Assembly: GCA_030672605.1 (NCBI GenBank)
Contig: DAOVGE010000012.1
Coordinates: 1 to 6,171 of the forward strand
DNA: 6,171 bases
Origin: Methanosarcinales archaeon
GTDB taxonomy: Archaea; Halobacteriota; Methanosarcinia; Methanosarcinales; Methanogasteraceae
Direction of reading: 5' to 3'
In this document: positions 1 through 6,109 of the stretch, in pieces
How positions within the stretch are numbered: the stretch's first letter is position 1
How the letters are laid out: each line of letters starts with the position of its first letter
The notes under the pieces: model-generated
Told to the model about the DNA's origin: nothing
Database searches by the model: none
What the model saw: only the letters and a program-made list of their open reading frames with translations
Made by a program: the position numbers and the translations under genes

Positions 1-1
1 T

Positions 2-469
2 GGCGGAAATAAGAAACAGCTAACAGACCATCCCGGATACGATGCGGAGCCGGAATTGAGTCCGGATGGGGCAAAGATTACATACCTATCAGAAAATCAG
101 GACAACTTTGATATATGGATGATGAACCCTGATGGCAGCGGCAAAGAGCGGTTGACAGAAAGTCCCGGTGCCGATGCGGATCTTGAGTGGAATCCTGATG
201 GGCAGAGGGCTGCTTACGTCTCGCGGTCATCGAATGGGTATCTGTACAAAACGGAGCATGATTTCGAGGATAAATCCGAGATCTGGGTGATGAACATCGA
301 TGGGAGCGGCAAAGAGCGGTTACTGAGCATTCCGTATCCGTATGGTGTGATAAATGGGATCGAATGGAGTCCCGATGGCTCGAAGATGGTTTTTGGATTT
401 CATCCGAATTATGGGAACGATGACATCTATGTGATCGAGGTGCCGGAAACGATGGGGTCTGCAGAGTGA
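2..469 (+). CDS. TolB/WD40-like beta-propeller protein, C-terminal part (5' end outside window)
   Basis: The reading frame is open from the left edge (first full codon at 2) to TGA at 467-469, giving 155 residues, so the start lies upstream. A TTG at 56 is inside the frame and is not a credible start. The protein is built of TolB/PD40-type propeller blades. Loops S/N-P-D-G occur at residues 20-23, 64-67 and in the last blade, each after an E-L or E-W pair. Strands of the type D/E-I-W-x-M-N-x-D-G-S-G-K-E-R-L occur at 37-51 and again 56 residues later, and a final D-D-I-Y-V-I-E-V strand closes near the C-terminus. Such propellers bind proteins or ligands and are often secreted or surface-exposed, but any signal peptide would be outside the window. 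The protein ends in the propeller with no extra domain. Exact function cannot be told. It converges on the ribosomal operon and is not part of it. Confidence 0.85.
   Translation, partial: GGNKKQLTDHPGYDAEPELSPDGAKITYLSENQDNFDIWMMNPDGSGKERLTESPGADADLEWNPDGQRAAYVSRSSNGYLYKTEHDFEDKSEIWVMNIDGSGKERLLSIPYPYGVINGIEWSPDGSKMVFGFHPNYGNDDIYVIEVPETMGSAE
121..321 (+). repeat. Blade-encoding DNA repeat (two 33-nt copies)
   Basis: Positions 121-153 and 289-321 match at 29 of 33 bases by eye. The last 23 bases of each copy (131-153 and 299-321) differ at one position. The offset is 168 bp, exactly 56 codons, so the copies encode the same part of successive propeller segments (M-N-x-D-G-S-G-K-E-R-L). Agreement at synonymous positions as well as at the protein level suggests fairly recent duplication or gene conversion between segments. 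Confidence 0.75.
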
Positions 470-750
470 TGGCTACATGAGACTGATTGTAACACAACTT
501 TGAAACCCCAAAAACAGCCGCAGCCATCCGACCCACCGAAACTCACCCGATTCCGCACGTATTCCCTGTTGTATGGGCAGGGCTCCAGCTTCACATCGTA
601 CCGCAGCACCCTGATTTCCAAGATTCTGAATATCTCATGCTCAGAGTAACCAACCACAGACATTCTGGATTTTATTGTGTAGGGCAATTCACGAAACGAG
701 CACTCCACCTTAGCCCCTTTAAGGATCGCCGTATGTGTTATAGCTGCGGC

Positions 751-803
751 AAAAAAATCACGAGATTACACAAGATTAACACAGAAATCTGTGCAATCTT
801 GTG
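751..803 (-). terminator. Probable terminator of the rps13-rps4-rps11 operon
   Basis: Read on the minus strand, about 50 nt after the rps11 stop there is a strong inverted repeat. The outer arms are 795-803 and 769-777 (9 bp, cacaagatt / aatcttgtg on the plus strand). The inner arms are 788-793 and 780-785 (6 bp, cacaga / tctgtg) with a 2-nt loop. Eleven bases further on, the minus strand runs into seven consecutive T (751-757). Archaeal termination depends mainly on T tracts, so the T7 may be the active part and the hairpin an aid to 3'-end stability. A weaker 5-bp hairpin (817-821 with 827-831) lies closer to the stop codon. The role is inferred from sequence and position. Confidence 0.55.
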
Positions 804-804
804 G
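763..804. repeat. agattacaca-type tandem and inverted repeat
   Basis: Two near-identical direct units, agattacaca (763-772) and agattaacaca (773-783), are followed by their inverted counterparts (atctgtg, aatcttgtg) at 787-803. The string resembles intergenic repeats built from agattaacacag/atctgtgcaatctgtgg units that I recall from many unrelated environmental genomes. Only one cluster is present here, so membership of a dispersed repeat family is inference. It overlaps the terminator candidate. Confidence 0.4.
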
Positions 805-851
805 TTCCTGCCATAAGGCATCGAGCATGCCCCTTGCTAATTGCGATCGCA

Positions 852-1250
852 CTAAATTCGTCTGCCCCGCCGTCCGCCTTTCGCGAGCGTGCCGTCATGT
901 GGTAGTGGTGTTGCATCCTCGATTCGTCCGATGCGGATGCCGGCTCTCGCGAAGGCACGCACAGCAGCCTGCGCGCCCGGTCCCGGGCTTCGCTGCCTGT
1001 TGCCACCCGGAGCTCTGATCTTGATGTGTACGCCTGTAAACCCCTTATCTCTCAATTGATCCACTATCTGACCGACGATCTGCATCGAGATGTACGGGGA
1101 CCCCTCATCCCGCGCCACCTTGGTGACCATACCGCCAGACGATTTTGCAACGGTTTCGGCGCCTGTCATGTCCGTAACCGTGATCAACGTGTTATTGAAT
1201 GATGAGTGGATGTGGGCAACCGCCCATTTCGGACTCCTTTGATCTGCCAT
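852..1250 (-). CDS. rps11: Small ribosomal subunit protein uS11, archaeal type
   Basis: uS11 sits on the platform of the small subunit, contacts 16S rRNA and helps shape the mRNA exit region. The archaeal signature is complete: W-A-V-A-H-I-H-S-S-F-N-N-T, then V-T-D-M-T-G-A-E-T, then R-A-P-G-G, S-P-G-P-G-A-Q-A-A, and a basic tail H-D-G-T-x-x-K-G-G-R-R-G-R-R. I place the start at the ATG whose first base is 1250 (132 aa). An ATG two codons earlier (1256) overlaps the rps4 stop as ATGA, but lies only 1 nt from the GGAGG site at 1258-1262, against 7 nt for the chosen start; M-A-D/E is also a usual archaeal N-terminus. The gene is the last of the operon. The usual next archaeal gene, RNA polymerase subunit D, is absent. 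Identity is very safe; the start is moderately safe. Confidence 0.96.
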   Translation of the reverse strand: MADQRSPKWAVAHIHSSFNNTLITVTDMTGAETVAKSSGGMVTKVARDEGSPYISMQIVGQIVDQLRDKGFTGVHIKIRAPGGNRQRSPGPGAQAAVRAFARAGIRIGRIEDATPLPHDGTLAKGGRRGRRI

Positions 1251-1252
1251 CG

Positions 1253-1834
1253 TCATGCCTCCTTATCCTTACCTTCGTCAAGTATGCTCGCGCCTTCAGT
1301 GACTCTCGTCGGGTGCTCCGGGTGCAGTTCACGCACAATAGGCGAATTCGCATAGTAATCTATCCGCATCTCCTCATCCTTTGAGACTGTGTAACTCGGA
1401 ACAGCGGTCTTGCGACCGGAGATTGCGATATGTCCGTGCGTGATGAACTGTCGCGCCTGCCGCATGCTGTGCGCAAGCCCCTGCCTGTAGACTTGAGTCT
1501 GGAGACGCCGTTCAAGGATACCTTCAATCCCGAGACCGAGTATGGCGTCCAGATCTGCGTCGCTCTGCAGGACGCCGATGCGCTGCAGCCTCGAAACGAT
1601 CTGGTCGGACTCCTTCTTTGTGTGTCCGGTAAGTTCTCCTTTCGCCGCGGATTCGGCGAGCAGTCTACGCGCGGTACGCCTGTGCTTGCGAAGGACGTTT
1701 TCAGCAATCCAGACTTCTCGTTTGTTCCGCAGTCCGTACGTCTTGATCAGTTCGGACTCGGACGCGAGCTTCTCTGCCTGCCATGGATGTCTTGGTGTGT
1801 TGTACGATTTGTGGTGTTTACGCGGGTGTCCCAT
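1253..1834 (-). CDS. rps4: Small ribosomal subunit protein uS4, archaeal type
   Basis: uS4 is a primary 16S rRNA-binding protein that nucleates assembly of the small-subunit body and lines the mRNA entry side. The 193-residue product has the archaeal N-terminus M-G-H-P-R-K-H-H-K-S-Y-N-T-P-R-H-P-W. A conserved L-R-N-K-R-E-V-W segment follows at 35-42, then a basic helix R-K-H-R-R-T-A-R-R at 49-57. The S4 RNA-binding domain covers roughly 107-165 (E-R-R-L-Q-T, then A-R-Q-F-I-T-H-G-H-I). The acidic and basic C-terminal tail (D-E-G-K-D-K-E-A) is a common archaeal extension. Length is near the usual 170-200. It starts 7 nt after the rps13 stop, with a GTGAT Shine-Dalgarno-like site 3 nt before ATG, and its stop overlaps the upstream ATG candidate of rps11, so the operon is tightly coupled. 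Confidence 0.97.
   Translation of the reverse strand: MGHPRKHHKSYNTPRHPWQAEKLASESELIKTYGLRNKREVWIAENVLRKHRRTARRLLAESAAKGELTGHTKKESDQIVSRLQRIGVLQSDADLDAILGLGIEGILERRLQTQVYRQGLAHSMRQARQFITHGHIAISGRKTAVPSYTVSKDEEMRIDYYANSPIVRELHPEHPTRVTEGASILDEGKDKEA
1258..1262 (-). promoter_or_regulatory. Ribosome binding site that decides the rps11 start
   Basis: The minus strand reads ataaggaggc directly before the ATGA overlap of rps4 and rps11. The GGAGG core is 1 nt from the upstream ATG (1256) and 7 nt from the ATG at 1250. Normal Shine-Dalgarno spacing favours 1250. The site lies inside the last codons of rps4, so translation of the two genes is probably coupled. Confidence 0.65.
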
Positions 1835-1841
1835 GTTATCA

Positions 1842-2315
1842 CTATCCCTTCACTCGTTTTCTGCTGACGCCGACTGTTGCGCCCGATCTTCCTGTCGACC
1901 GTGTCCGCTGTCCGCGAACCCTGAGACCTCGTTCGTGGCGGATGCCGCAATAACTACGGGTCTTCTTCATGGTGTTGATGTCCTCGGTAACGGTCAGTGC
2001 AAGGTCCACGCCTACGAGATGCCTGTCCTCGCCGGTCAGAAAGTCCCGTCTCCGGTTAAGCATCCATGTCGGAACCACGTCATCAAGATTCTCGAGCGCC
2101 TTCCTCAATTTTTCGACTTTCGCGTCATCCAGCAATCCGATGGTCGTCGTTGGGTCGACCCCGGCGCAATCCGCAAGAATCCTCGCGGTCCGTATGCCGA
2201 CACCCGTTAACCCTATGAGCGCGTACTGCACCGATTGGTGTCCATCCAGATCGGCGTTCGCAATACGTACGAGATGTTTTACCTCTTGTGTTTCTTCAAT
2301 ATCTGTCTCTGTCAT
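1842..2315 (-). CDS. rps13: Small ribosomal subunit protein uS13, archaeal type
   Basis: uS13 lies in the head of the small subunit and forms bridges to the large subunit and contacts with P-site tRNA. The 157-residue product shows the archaeal form: K-H-L-V-R-I-A-N-A-D-L-D-G at 13-25, a helix-two-turn-helix segment with G-L-T-G-V-G-I-R-T-A at 35-44, and P-T-W-M-L-N-R-R-R-D at 82-91. The diagnostic basic block (G-I-R-H-E-R-G-L-R-V-R-G-Q-R-T, 124-138) precedes a Lys/Arg-rich tail. Length fits the archaeal family (about 150, against about 120 in bacteria). A GAGGA site 7 nt upstream of ATG supports the start. It is the first gene of the operon and diverges from the PCNA gene across 144 bp. Confidence 0.97.
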   Translation of the reverse strand: MTETDIEETQEVKHLVRIANADLDGHQSVQYALIGLTGVGIRTARILADCAGVDPTTTIGLLDDAKVEKLRKALENLDDVVPTWMLNRRRDFLTGEDRHLVGVDLALTVTEDINTMKKTRSYCGIRHERGLRVRGQRTRSTGRSGATVGVSRKRVKG

Positions 2316-2383
2316 TGTGGTTCCTCTGCGTGAGTGTGATAAATAAAGTATTTGTCGATATGCTTAATACTTTTCTCATCAGG

Positions 2384-2395
2384 TATTTATAATAT
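2384..2395. promoter_or_regulatory. Central TATA-like element of the divergent rps13/pcn promoter region
   Basis: The 12-mer tatttataatat is AT-only and nearly palindromic, so it reads as a TATA-like box on both strands. It lies 64 nt before the PCNA ATG and 68 nt before the rps13 ATG, which would give 5' leaders of roughly 40-45 nt each way if transcription starts about 25 nt downstream. Competing AT-rich candidates exist: tttatagta at 2435-2443 on the plus strand, and an atactttattt stretch (2341-2351) read on the minus strand. Either would give almost leaderless transcripts, which fits poorly with the Shine-Dalgarno sites. Assignment is by position and composition only. Confidence 0.45.
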
Positions 2396-2445
2396 GCCCC
2401 GTAAAGGAATACAGATATGTGCGACCCGATACAGTTTATAGTACC

Positions 2446-2450
2446 GGAGG
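2446..2450 (+). promoter_or_regulatory. Ribosome binding site of the PCNA gene
   Basis: A consensus GGAGG lies 9 nt before the ATG at 2460, inside accggaggaaaagaaat. It fixes the PCNA start and suggests a leadered, well-translated first cistron. Confidence 0.75.
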
Positions 2451-2459
2451 AAAAGAAAT

Positions 2460-3197
2460 ATGTTTAGAGCAATCATCAGTGCGGAAATATTGCAGGATGC
2501 GATCAAAGCAGCGTCATCGGTTGTTGACGAGGCGCGATTCGAGATTGCGCCGGAAGGGCTTTCGGCTCGTGCGGTTGATCCGGCAAACGCGGCGATGATC
2601 TCACTCGAGTTATCAAAGGATGCATTTGTACTCTTCGAAGGAACCGAGGGTGAGATCGGAATCGATCTGAGTAGATTTACGGACATTCTCGGAATGGCTG
2701 GCAAAAACGACGAAATCGAACTGAAGCTGGACCCGAACACACACAAACTCGACATCAGTATGGGGGGATTTTCATACACGCTGGCACTTCTGGACCCCTC
2801 GACGCTTCGGAATGCGCCGGTAGTGCCCGCGCTCGATCTCCCGGCAGAGATCACGATCTCGGAAAGCGTCTTCAAGCGCATGATAAAAGCAGCCGAGATG
2901 GTGAGCGACCACATGAGCGTGGGTGTGCAGAACGGGGTATTCGTAATGGAAGCGGTTGGGGATAGCGACCATGTGCGGCTTGATCTCACGGGTTCGGATC
3001 TGATCGCAATAACACCTGCAGACGTCAAATCACTCTATTCGCTGGATTATCTCTCTGACATCAGCAAGGGTGTCGGCGGCGCGGGCGAGATCACAATCCA
3101 CCTGGGACGGGATCTCCCTGTGGTCATCCAGTTCGAGTTCGCTCTCGGCGAGTGCACAGTCAAGTACGTTCTCGCACCAAGAATCGAATCGGATTGA
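2460..3197 (+). CDS. pcn: DNA polymerase sliding clamp (PCNA)
   Basis: PCNA forms a ring around DNA and tethers the replicative polymerases, FEN1, DNA ligase and other repair enzymes. The 245-residue product has the normal length and the two-domain clamp fold. The N-terminal domain opens M-F-R-A-I-I-S-A-E-I-L-Q-D-A-I and contains the A-R-A-V-D-P-A-N segment at 36-43. The interdomain connecting loop is around 112-128, after S-Y-T-L-A-L-L-D. The C-terminal domain ends with the family signature V-K-Y-V-L-A-P-R-I-E (234-243), the tail that takes part in PIP-box partner binding. A consensus GGAGG precedes the ATG. Only one clamp gene is seen, consistent with a homotrimer as in euryarchaea. It heads a plus-strand gene run, with 14 nt to the next gene. 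Confidence 0.97.
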   Translation: MFRAIISAEILQDAIKAASSVVDEARFEIAPEGLSARAVDPANAAMISLELSKDAFVLFEGTEGEIGIDLSRFTDILGMAGKNDEIELKLDPNTHKLDISMGGFSYTLALLDPSTLRNAPVVPALDLPAEITISESVFKRMIKAAEMVSDHMSVGVQNGVFVMEAVGDSDHVRLDLTGSDLIAITPADVKSLYSLDYLSDISKGVGGAGEITIHLGRDLPVVIQFEFALGECTVKYVLAPRIESD

Positions 3198-3211
3198 TGG
3201 ATTGAGCAACC

Positions 3212-4027
3212 ATGGCAGATCAGACCATAACAACGATTCAAAAGGATCAGACGCCAACGTTCACGAGCGATGTCACAATCCACATCCTCGACGATGTTGA
3301 ACTCCGTTCTCCGATCATGCTCGAGGGACTTCCAGGGGTCGGGCATGTCGGGAAGCTGGTTGCCGAGCATCTGATCGATATGTTTGATGCGAAAAGGATC
3401 ATCGATGTCTATTCCACACATTTTCCGCCGCAGGTGATGGTAAACGAAGACTGTACGGTCAGAATGGTTAGAAACGAGGTATACGCTCACCGCGCGGAGG
3501 ACGACGGGGTCGATCTCCTGATCCTGGTCGGGGATCATCAGAGTACCACAAGCGAGGGGCACTATATCCTCTGTAACGTGTTTCTGGACATTGCGGAACA
3601 GTTCGATGTGTCCAGAATCTACTCGCTCGGCGGGTGCCCGACCGGTCAACTGGAGGAGGCTGATGCCGTGATCGGAACCGTCAACAACCCCGACTTAATC
3701 GACGAGTTGTCTGAACACGGGGTCGAATTTGAGGAGGGTGAGCCGTGGACCGGAATATTCGGCACTTCCGGGATCCTGCTTCCGATGAGCCGGGCGCGGG
3801 GGATCGATGCAGCGTGTCTTATGGGGGTCACCTCAGGGTATCTCGTTGACCCGAAGAGCGCGCAGGCGGTAATCGAAGTTCTTGCCAGTCTGCTCAAGAT
3901 CGATGTAGACACACAGGCACTCGAGGAGCATGCTGCCGAGATGGAGAAGGTTGTTGCGAAGCTGCAGGAGATGCAGCAGTATTCGGGAATGAACAAAACT
4001 GAGGATGATTTACGATATATCGGATGA
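3212..4027 (+). CDS. PAC2-family protein, probable proteasome assembly chaperone (COG2047/PbaB-like)
   Basis: The 271-residue product has the PAC2-family pattern: the E-G-L-P-G-V-G-H-V-G-K-L segment at 38-49 after a short variable N-terminus, L-L-I-L-V-G-D-H-Q at 102-110, Y-S-L-G-G at 137-141, G-T-S-G-I-L-L-P at 184-191, and M-G-V-T-S-G-Y-L-V-D-P at 204-214. Characterised relatives (PbaA/PbaB of archaea, PAC1/PAC2 of eukaryotes) help assemble the 20S proteasome alpha ring; many archaeal COG2047 members are untested. A helix-rich, probably coiled-coil segment covers about 232-256. The C-terminus ends D-D-L-R-Y-I-G, close to but not a standard HbYX tail. It starts 14 nt after PCNA with no clear Shine-Dalgarno site and ends 4 nt before the next gene, so an operon is likely. 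No proteasome subunit gene is in the window. No signal peptide or membrane segment is seen. Confidence 0.85.
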   Translation: MADQTITTIQKDQTPTFTSDVTIHILDDVELRSPIMLEGLPGVGHVGKLVAEHLIDMFDAKRIIDVYSTHFPPQVMVNEDCTVRMVRNEVYAHRAEDDGVDLLILVGDHQSTTSEGHYILCNVFLDIAEQFDVSRIYSLGGCPTGQLEEADAVIGTVNNPDLIDELSEHGVEFEEGEPWTGIFGTSGILLPMSRARGIDAACLMGVTSGYLVDPKSAQAVIEVLASLLKIDVDTQALEEHAAEMEKVVAKLQEMQQYSGMNKTEDDLRYIG

Positions 4028-4031
4028 TTGA

Positions 4032-6107
4032 ATGGCGTTCGAGAGGTTTTTCAGCCCGGATTCGGTGGCGATCATCGGGGCGTCCCGGGCCGAGGGGAAA
4101 GTGGGGCGAGTCGTACTCGACAACATCATAAATGGATTCACAGGAAAGATATACCCGATAAATCCCGGTGCGGATGAGATCAATGGTCTTACGTGCTACC
4201 CGGATATTGGCAGTTCCCCGCCTGTCGATCTTGCAGTCATAGTCGTCCCCGCAATCGCTGTTCCTGATGTGCTTGAGGCGTGCGGTACCAAAGGTGTGCC
4301 GAACGTGGTTGTCATATCGGCTGGTTTCAAGGAGGCTGGGGAAGCCGAACTGGAGACGCGATGCGTTGAGATCGTGCGAAGATATGGCATGCGCATGCTC
4401 GGACCAAACAGTCTCGGATTCGTATCTACGTATTCCAATCTGAACGCATCGTTTGCCGCGAGCAGCGCGCTTCAGGGAAATATCGGGCTTGCATCGCAGA
4501 GCGGAGCACTCTGCACGGCGATTCTCGACTGGGCGAACATGGGGGGGATCGGATTTTCGAGGTTCATCAGCCTCGGAAACAAGGCTGACATCAGCGAAAA
4601 CGATGTGATAGAGGCGCTTGTTGCGGATGAGAAGACAAACGTGATCGTGCTATACCTCGAAGGGATAAAATACGGAAAGCGGTTCATGGATGTTGCAAGC
4701 AGCGCGACACACAAAAAACCTGTTGTCATAATCAAGTCAGGGAGAACCCGGGCAGGCGCAAAAGCCGTGTCGTCACACACAGGAACGCTCGCAGGCTCGG
4801 ATGCCGCTTATGATTCCGCATTCCGCCAGAGCGGGGTTATCAGGGCGGAGTCAATCGAGGAGGTCTTCGACTACGCGCTTGCGTTCTCGTACCAGCCGAT
4901 ACCATCAGGAGATGCGATCGCAATTGTCACAAACGCGGGAGGTCCTGGCGTTCTTGCCGCTGACGCGTGCGAGTCGCTCGGTGTTACGATCGCAACATTT
5001 GAGAAGAGAACTATCGATCTGCTCCGATCATCGCTTCCGCCCGCAGCAGGGATCTACAATCCGGTGGACGTGCTCGGCGATGCGACTCCTGATCGCTACA
5101 AGTCTGCAATCGATGCGGTGATCGATGATGAGAACGTGAGCGGCATAATCGTCCTCGCATCCCCGCAGGCGATGACTGATATGGGGCAAATCGCAGAGAT
5201 CATAGCTGTTACAAACCGCAGATCACAAAAGCCGATTCTCGCCGGTCTGATGGGCGGGGAAATGGTGCGGGCAGGTGCGAAGGTGCTTTCCAGGAATCGG
5301 ATTCCGAACTACGAGTTTCCGGAGCGAGCAGCAAGGGCGATGCACGCGATGATCCGGTACGCAGGAATTGCCGCACGAGGGGACGCAGTCTTCCCAAATC
5401 TCGACGTTGATAAGGAGTCTGTGCAGGAGATCCTTGACACGGCGAGAAGAGATGGTAACATGAGGCTTGGGCTTGAATGTCTGCCCATACTTGCGAAATA
5501 CGGGATACCTGTTGTGGATTCGGCTATCGCAGTTACCAGAGATGAGGTGATGGAATCTGCCGACCGTATAGGCTACCCTGCCGTCATGAAGGTGATATCC
5601 TCGGATATATCGCACAAGACCGATGTCGGCGGCGTGCGAACAGGAATCGCTGACGCTGAAGAGGCAGGCGTAATCTATGACGACATGATGCACAGAATCA
5701 GCCGCTACATGCCAGAGGCGCGAATCGATGGCGTACTGATCCAGAGAATGCTTCCGGGTGGAAGAGAGATCATTCTCGGCATGAACAAGGATCCCCAGTT
5801 TGGAGCCATGCTCATGTTCGGTCTCGGAGGCATATTCGTAGAGGTTTTGAAAGATGTGACGTTCAGGATCGCTCCAATCACAGAAAAGGATGCGGATGAC
5901 ATGATACGGGAGATCAAAGCATATCCGATGCTTCTCGGGATTCGAGGATCGGAACCATCAGATATCGGCGCGATAAAGGATAGTTTACTCCGACTCTCGA
6001 AACTCTGTACTGATTTTCCAGAGATAACGGAAATCGATATCAATCCGCTGCTCGTTTTCAGAGATGGATGCGCAGCAGTCGATATAAGGATCACACTGGA
6101 GGAATAG
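4032..6107 (+). CDS. acd: Acetate/acyl-CoA ligase (ADP-forming), fused alpha and beta parts
   Basis: The enzyme interconverts acyl-CoA + ADP + Pi with acid + ATP + CoA, giving archaea substrate-level ATP during acetate or organic-acid formation. The 691 residues are typical of the single-chain form. A CoA-binding Rossmann domain starts at about 6 (S-V-A-I-I-G-A-S, 11-18). A ligase region follows with L-G-P-N-S-L-G (123-129) and S-Q-S-G-A (155-159). The swinging phosphohistidine is probably H249 in S-S-H-T-G-T-L-A-G-S, with E210 (Y-L-E-G) as the likely conserved acid. An ATP-grasp domain covers about 470-690, with H528 in S-H-K-T-D-V-G-G-V matching the second histidine known in the beta subunit. 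G-L-G-G-I-F-V-E-V-L-K-D (597-608) and I-D-I-N-P-L-L-V (668-675) follow. All key motifs are present, so it should be active; substrate (acetate, aryl or branched acids) cannot be told. It starts 4 nt after the PAC2 gene with only a weak ggatgat site. Confidence 0.93.
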   Translation: MAFERFFSPDSVAIIGASRAEGKVGRVVLDNIINGFTGKIYPINPGADEINGLTCYPDIGSSPPVDLAVIVVPAIAVPDVLEACGTKGVPNVVVISAGFKEAGEAELETRCVEIVRRYGMRMLGPNSLGFVSTYSNLNASFAASSALQGNIGLASQSGALCTAILDWANMGGIGFSRFISLGNKADISENDVIEALVADEKTNVIVLYLEGIKYGKRFMDVASSATHKKPVVIIKSGRTRAGAKAVSSHTGTLAGSDAAYDSAFRQSGVIRAESIEEVFDYALAFSYQPIPSGDAIAIVTNAGGPGVLAADACESLGVTIATFEKRTIDLLRSSLPPAAGIYNPVDVLGDATPDRYKSAIDAVIDDENVSGIIVLASPQAMTDMGQIAEIIAVTNRRSQKPILAGLMGGEMVRAGAKVLSRNRIPNYEFPERAARAMHAMIRYAGIAARGDAVFPNLDVDKESVQEILDTARRDGNMRLGLECLPILAKYGIPVVDSAIAVTRDEVMESADRIGYPAVMKVISSDISHKTDVGGVRTGIADAEEAGVIYDDMMHRISRYMPEARIDGVLIQRMLPGGREIILGMNKDPQFGAMLMFGLGGIFVEVLKDVTFRIAPITEKDADDMIREIKAYPMLLGIRGSEPSDIGAIKDSLLRLSKLCTDFPEITEIDINPLLVFRDGCAAVDIRITLEE

Positions 6108-6109
6108 AG

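Larger units (their letters stand above)
470..851. other. Intergenic gap with no convincing gene
   Basis: This 382-bp gap separates the convergent propeller gene and rps11. Two open frames lie here on opposite strands, neither recognisable. On the minus strand a GTG at 708 opens 93 codons to 427, overlapping the last 43 bp of the propeller gene. It is rich in Cys, Ser and Arg, and I can assign no family. On the plus strand the frame is open from 493 to TAA at 814-816 (107 codons), but its first ATG is at 637, leaving only 59 residues. A C-x-x-C pair lies in that tail, and the frame runs through the terminator-like hairpin. Either could be the remnant of a decayed gene, or both may be chance. 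The right part holds the inverted repeat and T tract described separately. Confidence 0.6.

Noticed and set aside
763..804. A CRISPR array or attachment site
   Set aside because: The direct units are about 10 nt and adjacent without spacers. There is no tRNA, integrase or cas gene in the window.
843..850. GCGATCGC palindrome, repeated at 4914-4921 within a shared 13-mer (tgcgatcgcaatt in opposite orientation)
   Set aside because: Only two copies, one of them inside the ligase coding sequence. GATC-containing words are common throughout this window, so chance is enough; a cyanobacterial HIP1-type element is not indicated.
470..851. A decayed rpoD (RNA polymerase subunit D) in the gap after rps11
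   Set aside because: The minus-strand open frame at 427-708 does not resemble the subunit D N-terminus, and no assembly-domain or ferredoxin-like pattern is visible.
1542..2210. A 222-codon plus-strand open frame
   Set aside because: It lies antisense to the certain genes rps4 and rps13, is rich in Ser, Arg and Cys, and has no recognisable domain. It is a shadow of GC-biased codons.
2387..3028. A 213-codon minus-strand open frame
   Set aside because: It is antisense to PCNA, runs through the divergent promoter, and has a Ser/Ile-rich composition typical of antisense frames.
3047..3649. A 200-codon minus-strand open frame
   Set aside because: It is antisense to the end of PCNA and the PAC2 gene. 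Its ordinary-looking composition comes from His/Asp/Arg-rich mirror codons, and there is no homology I recognise.
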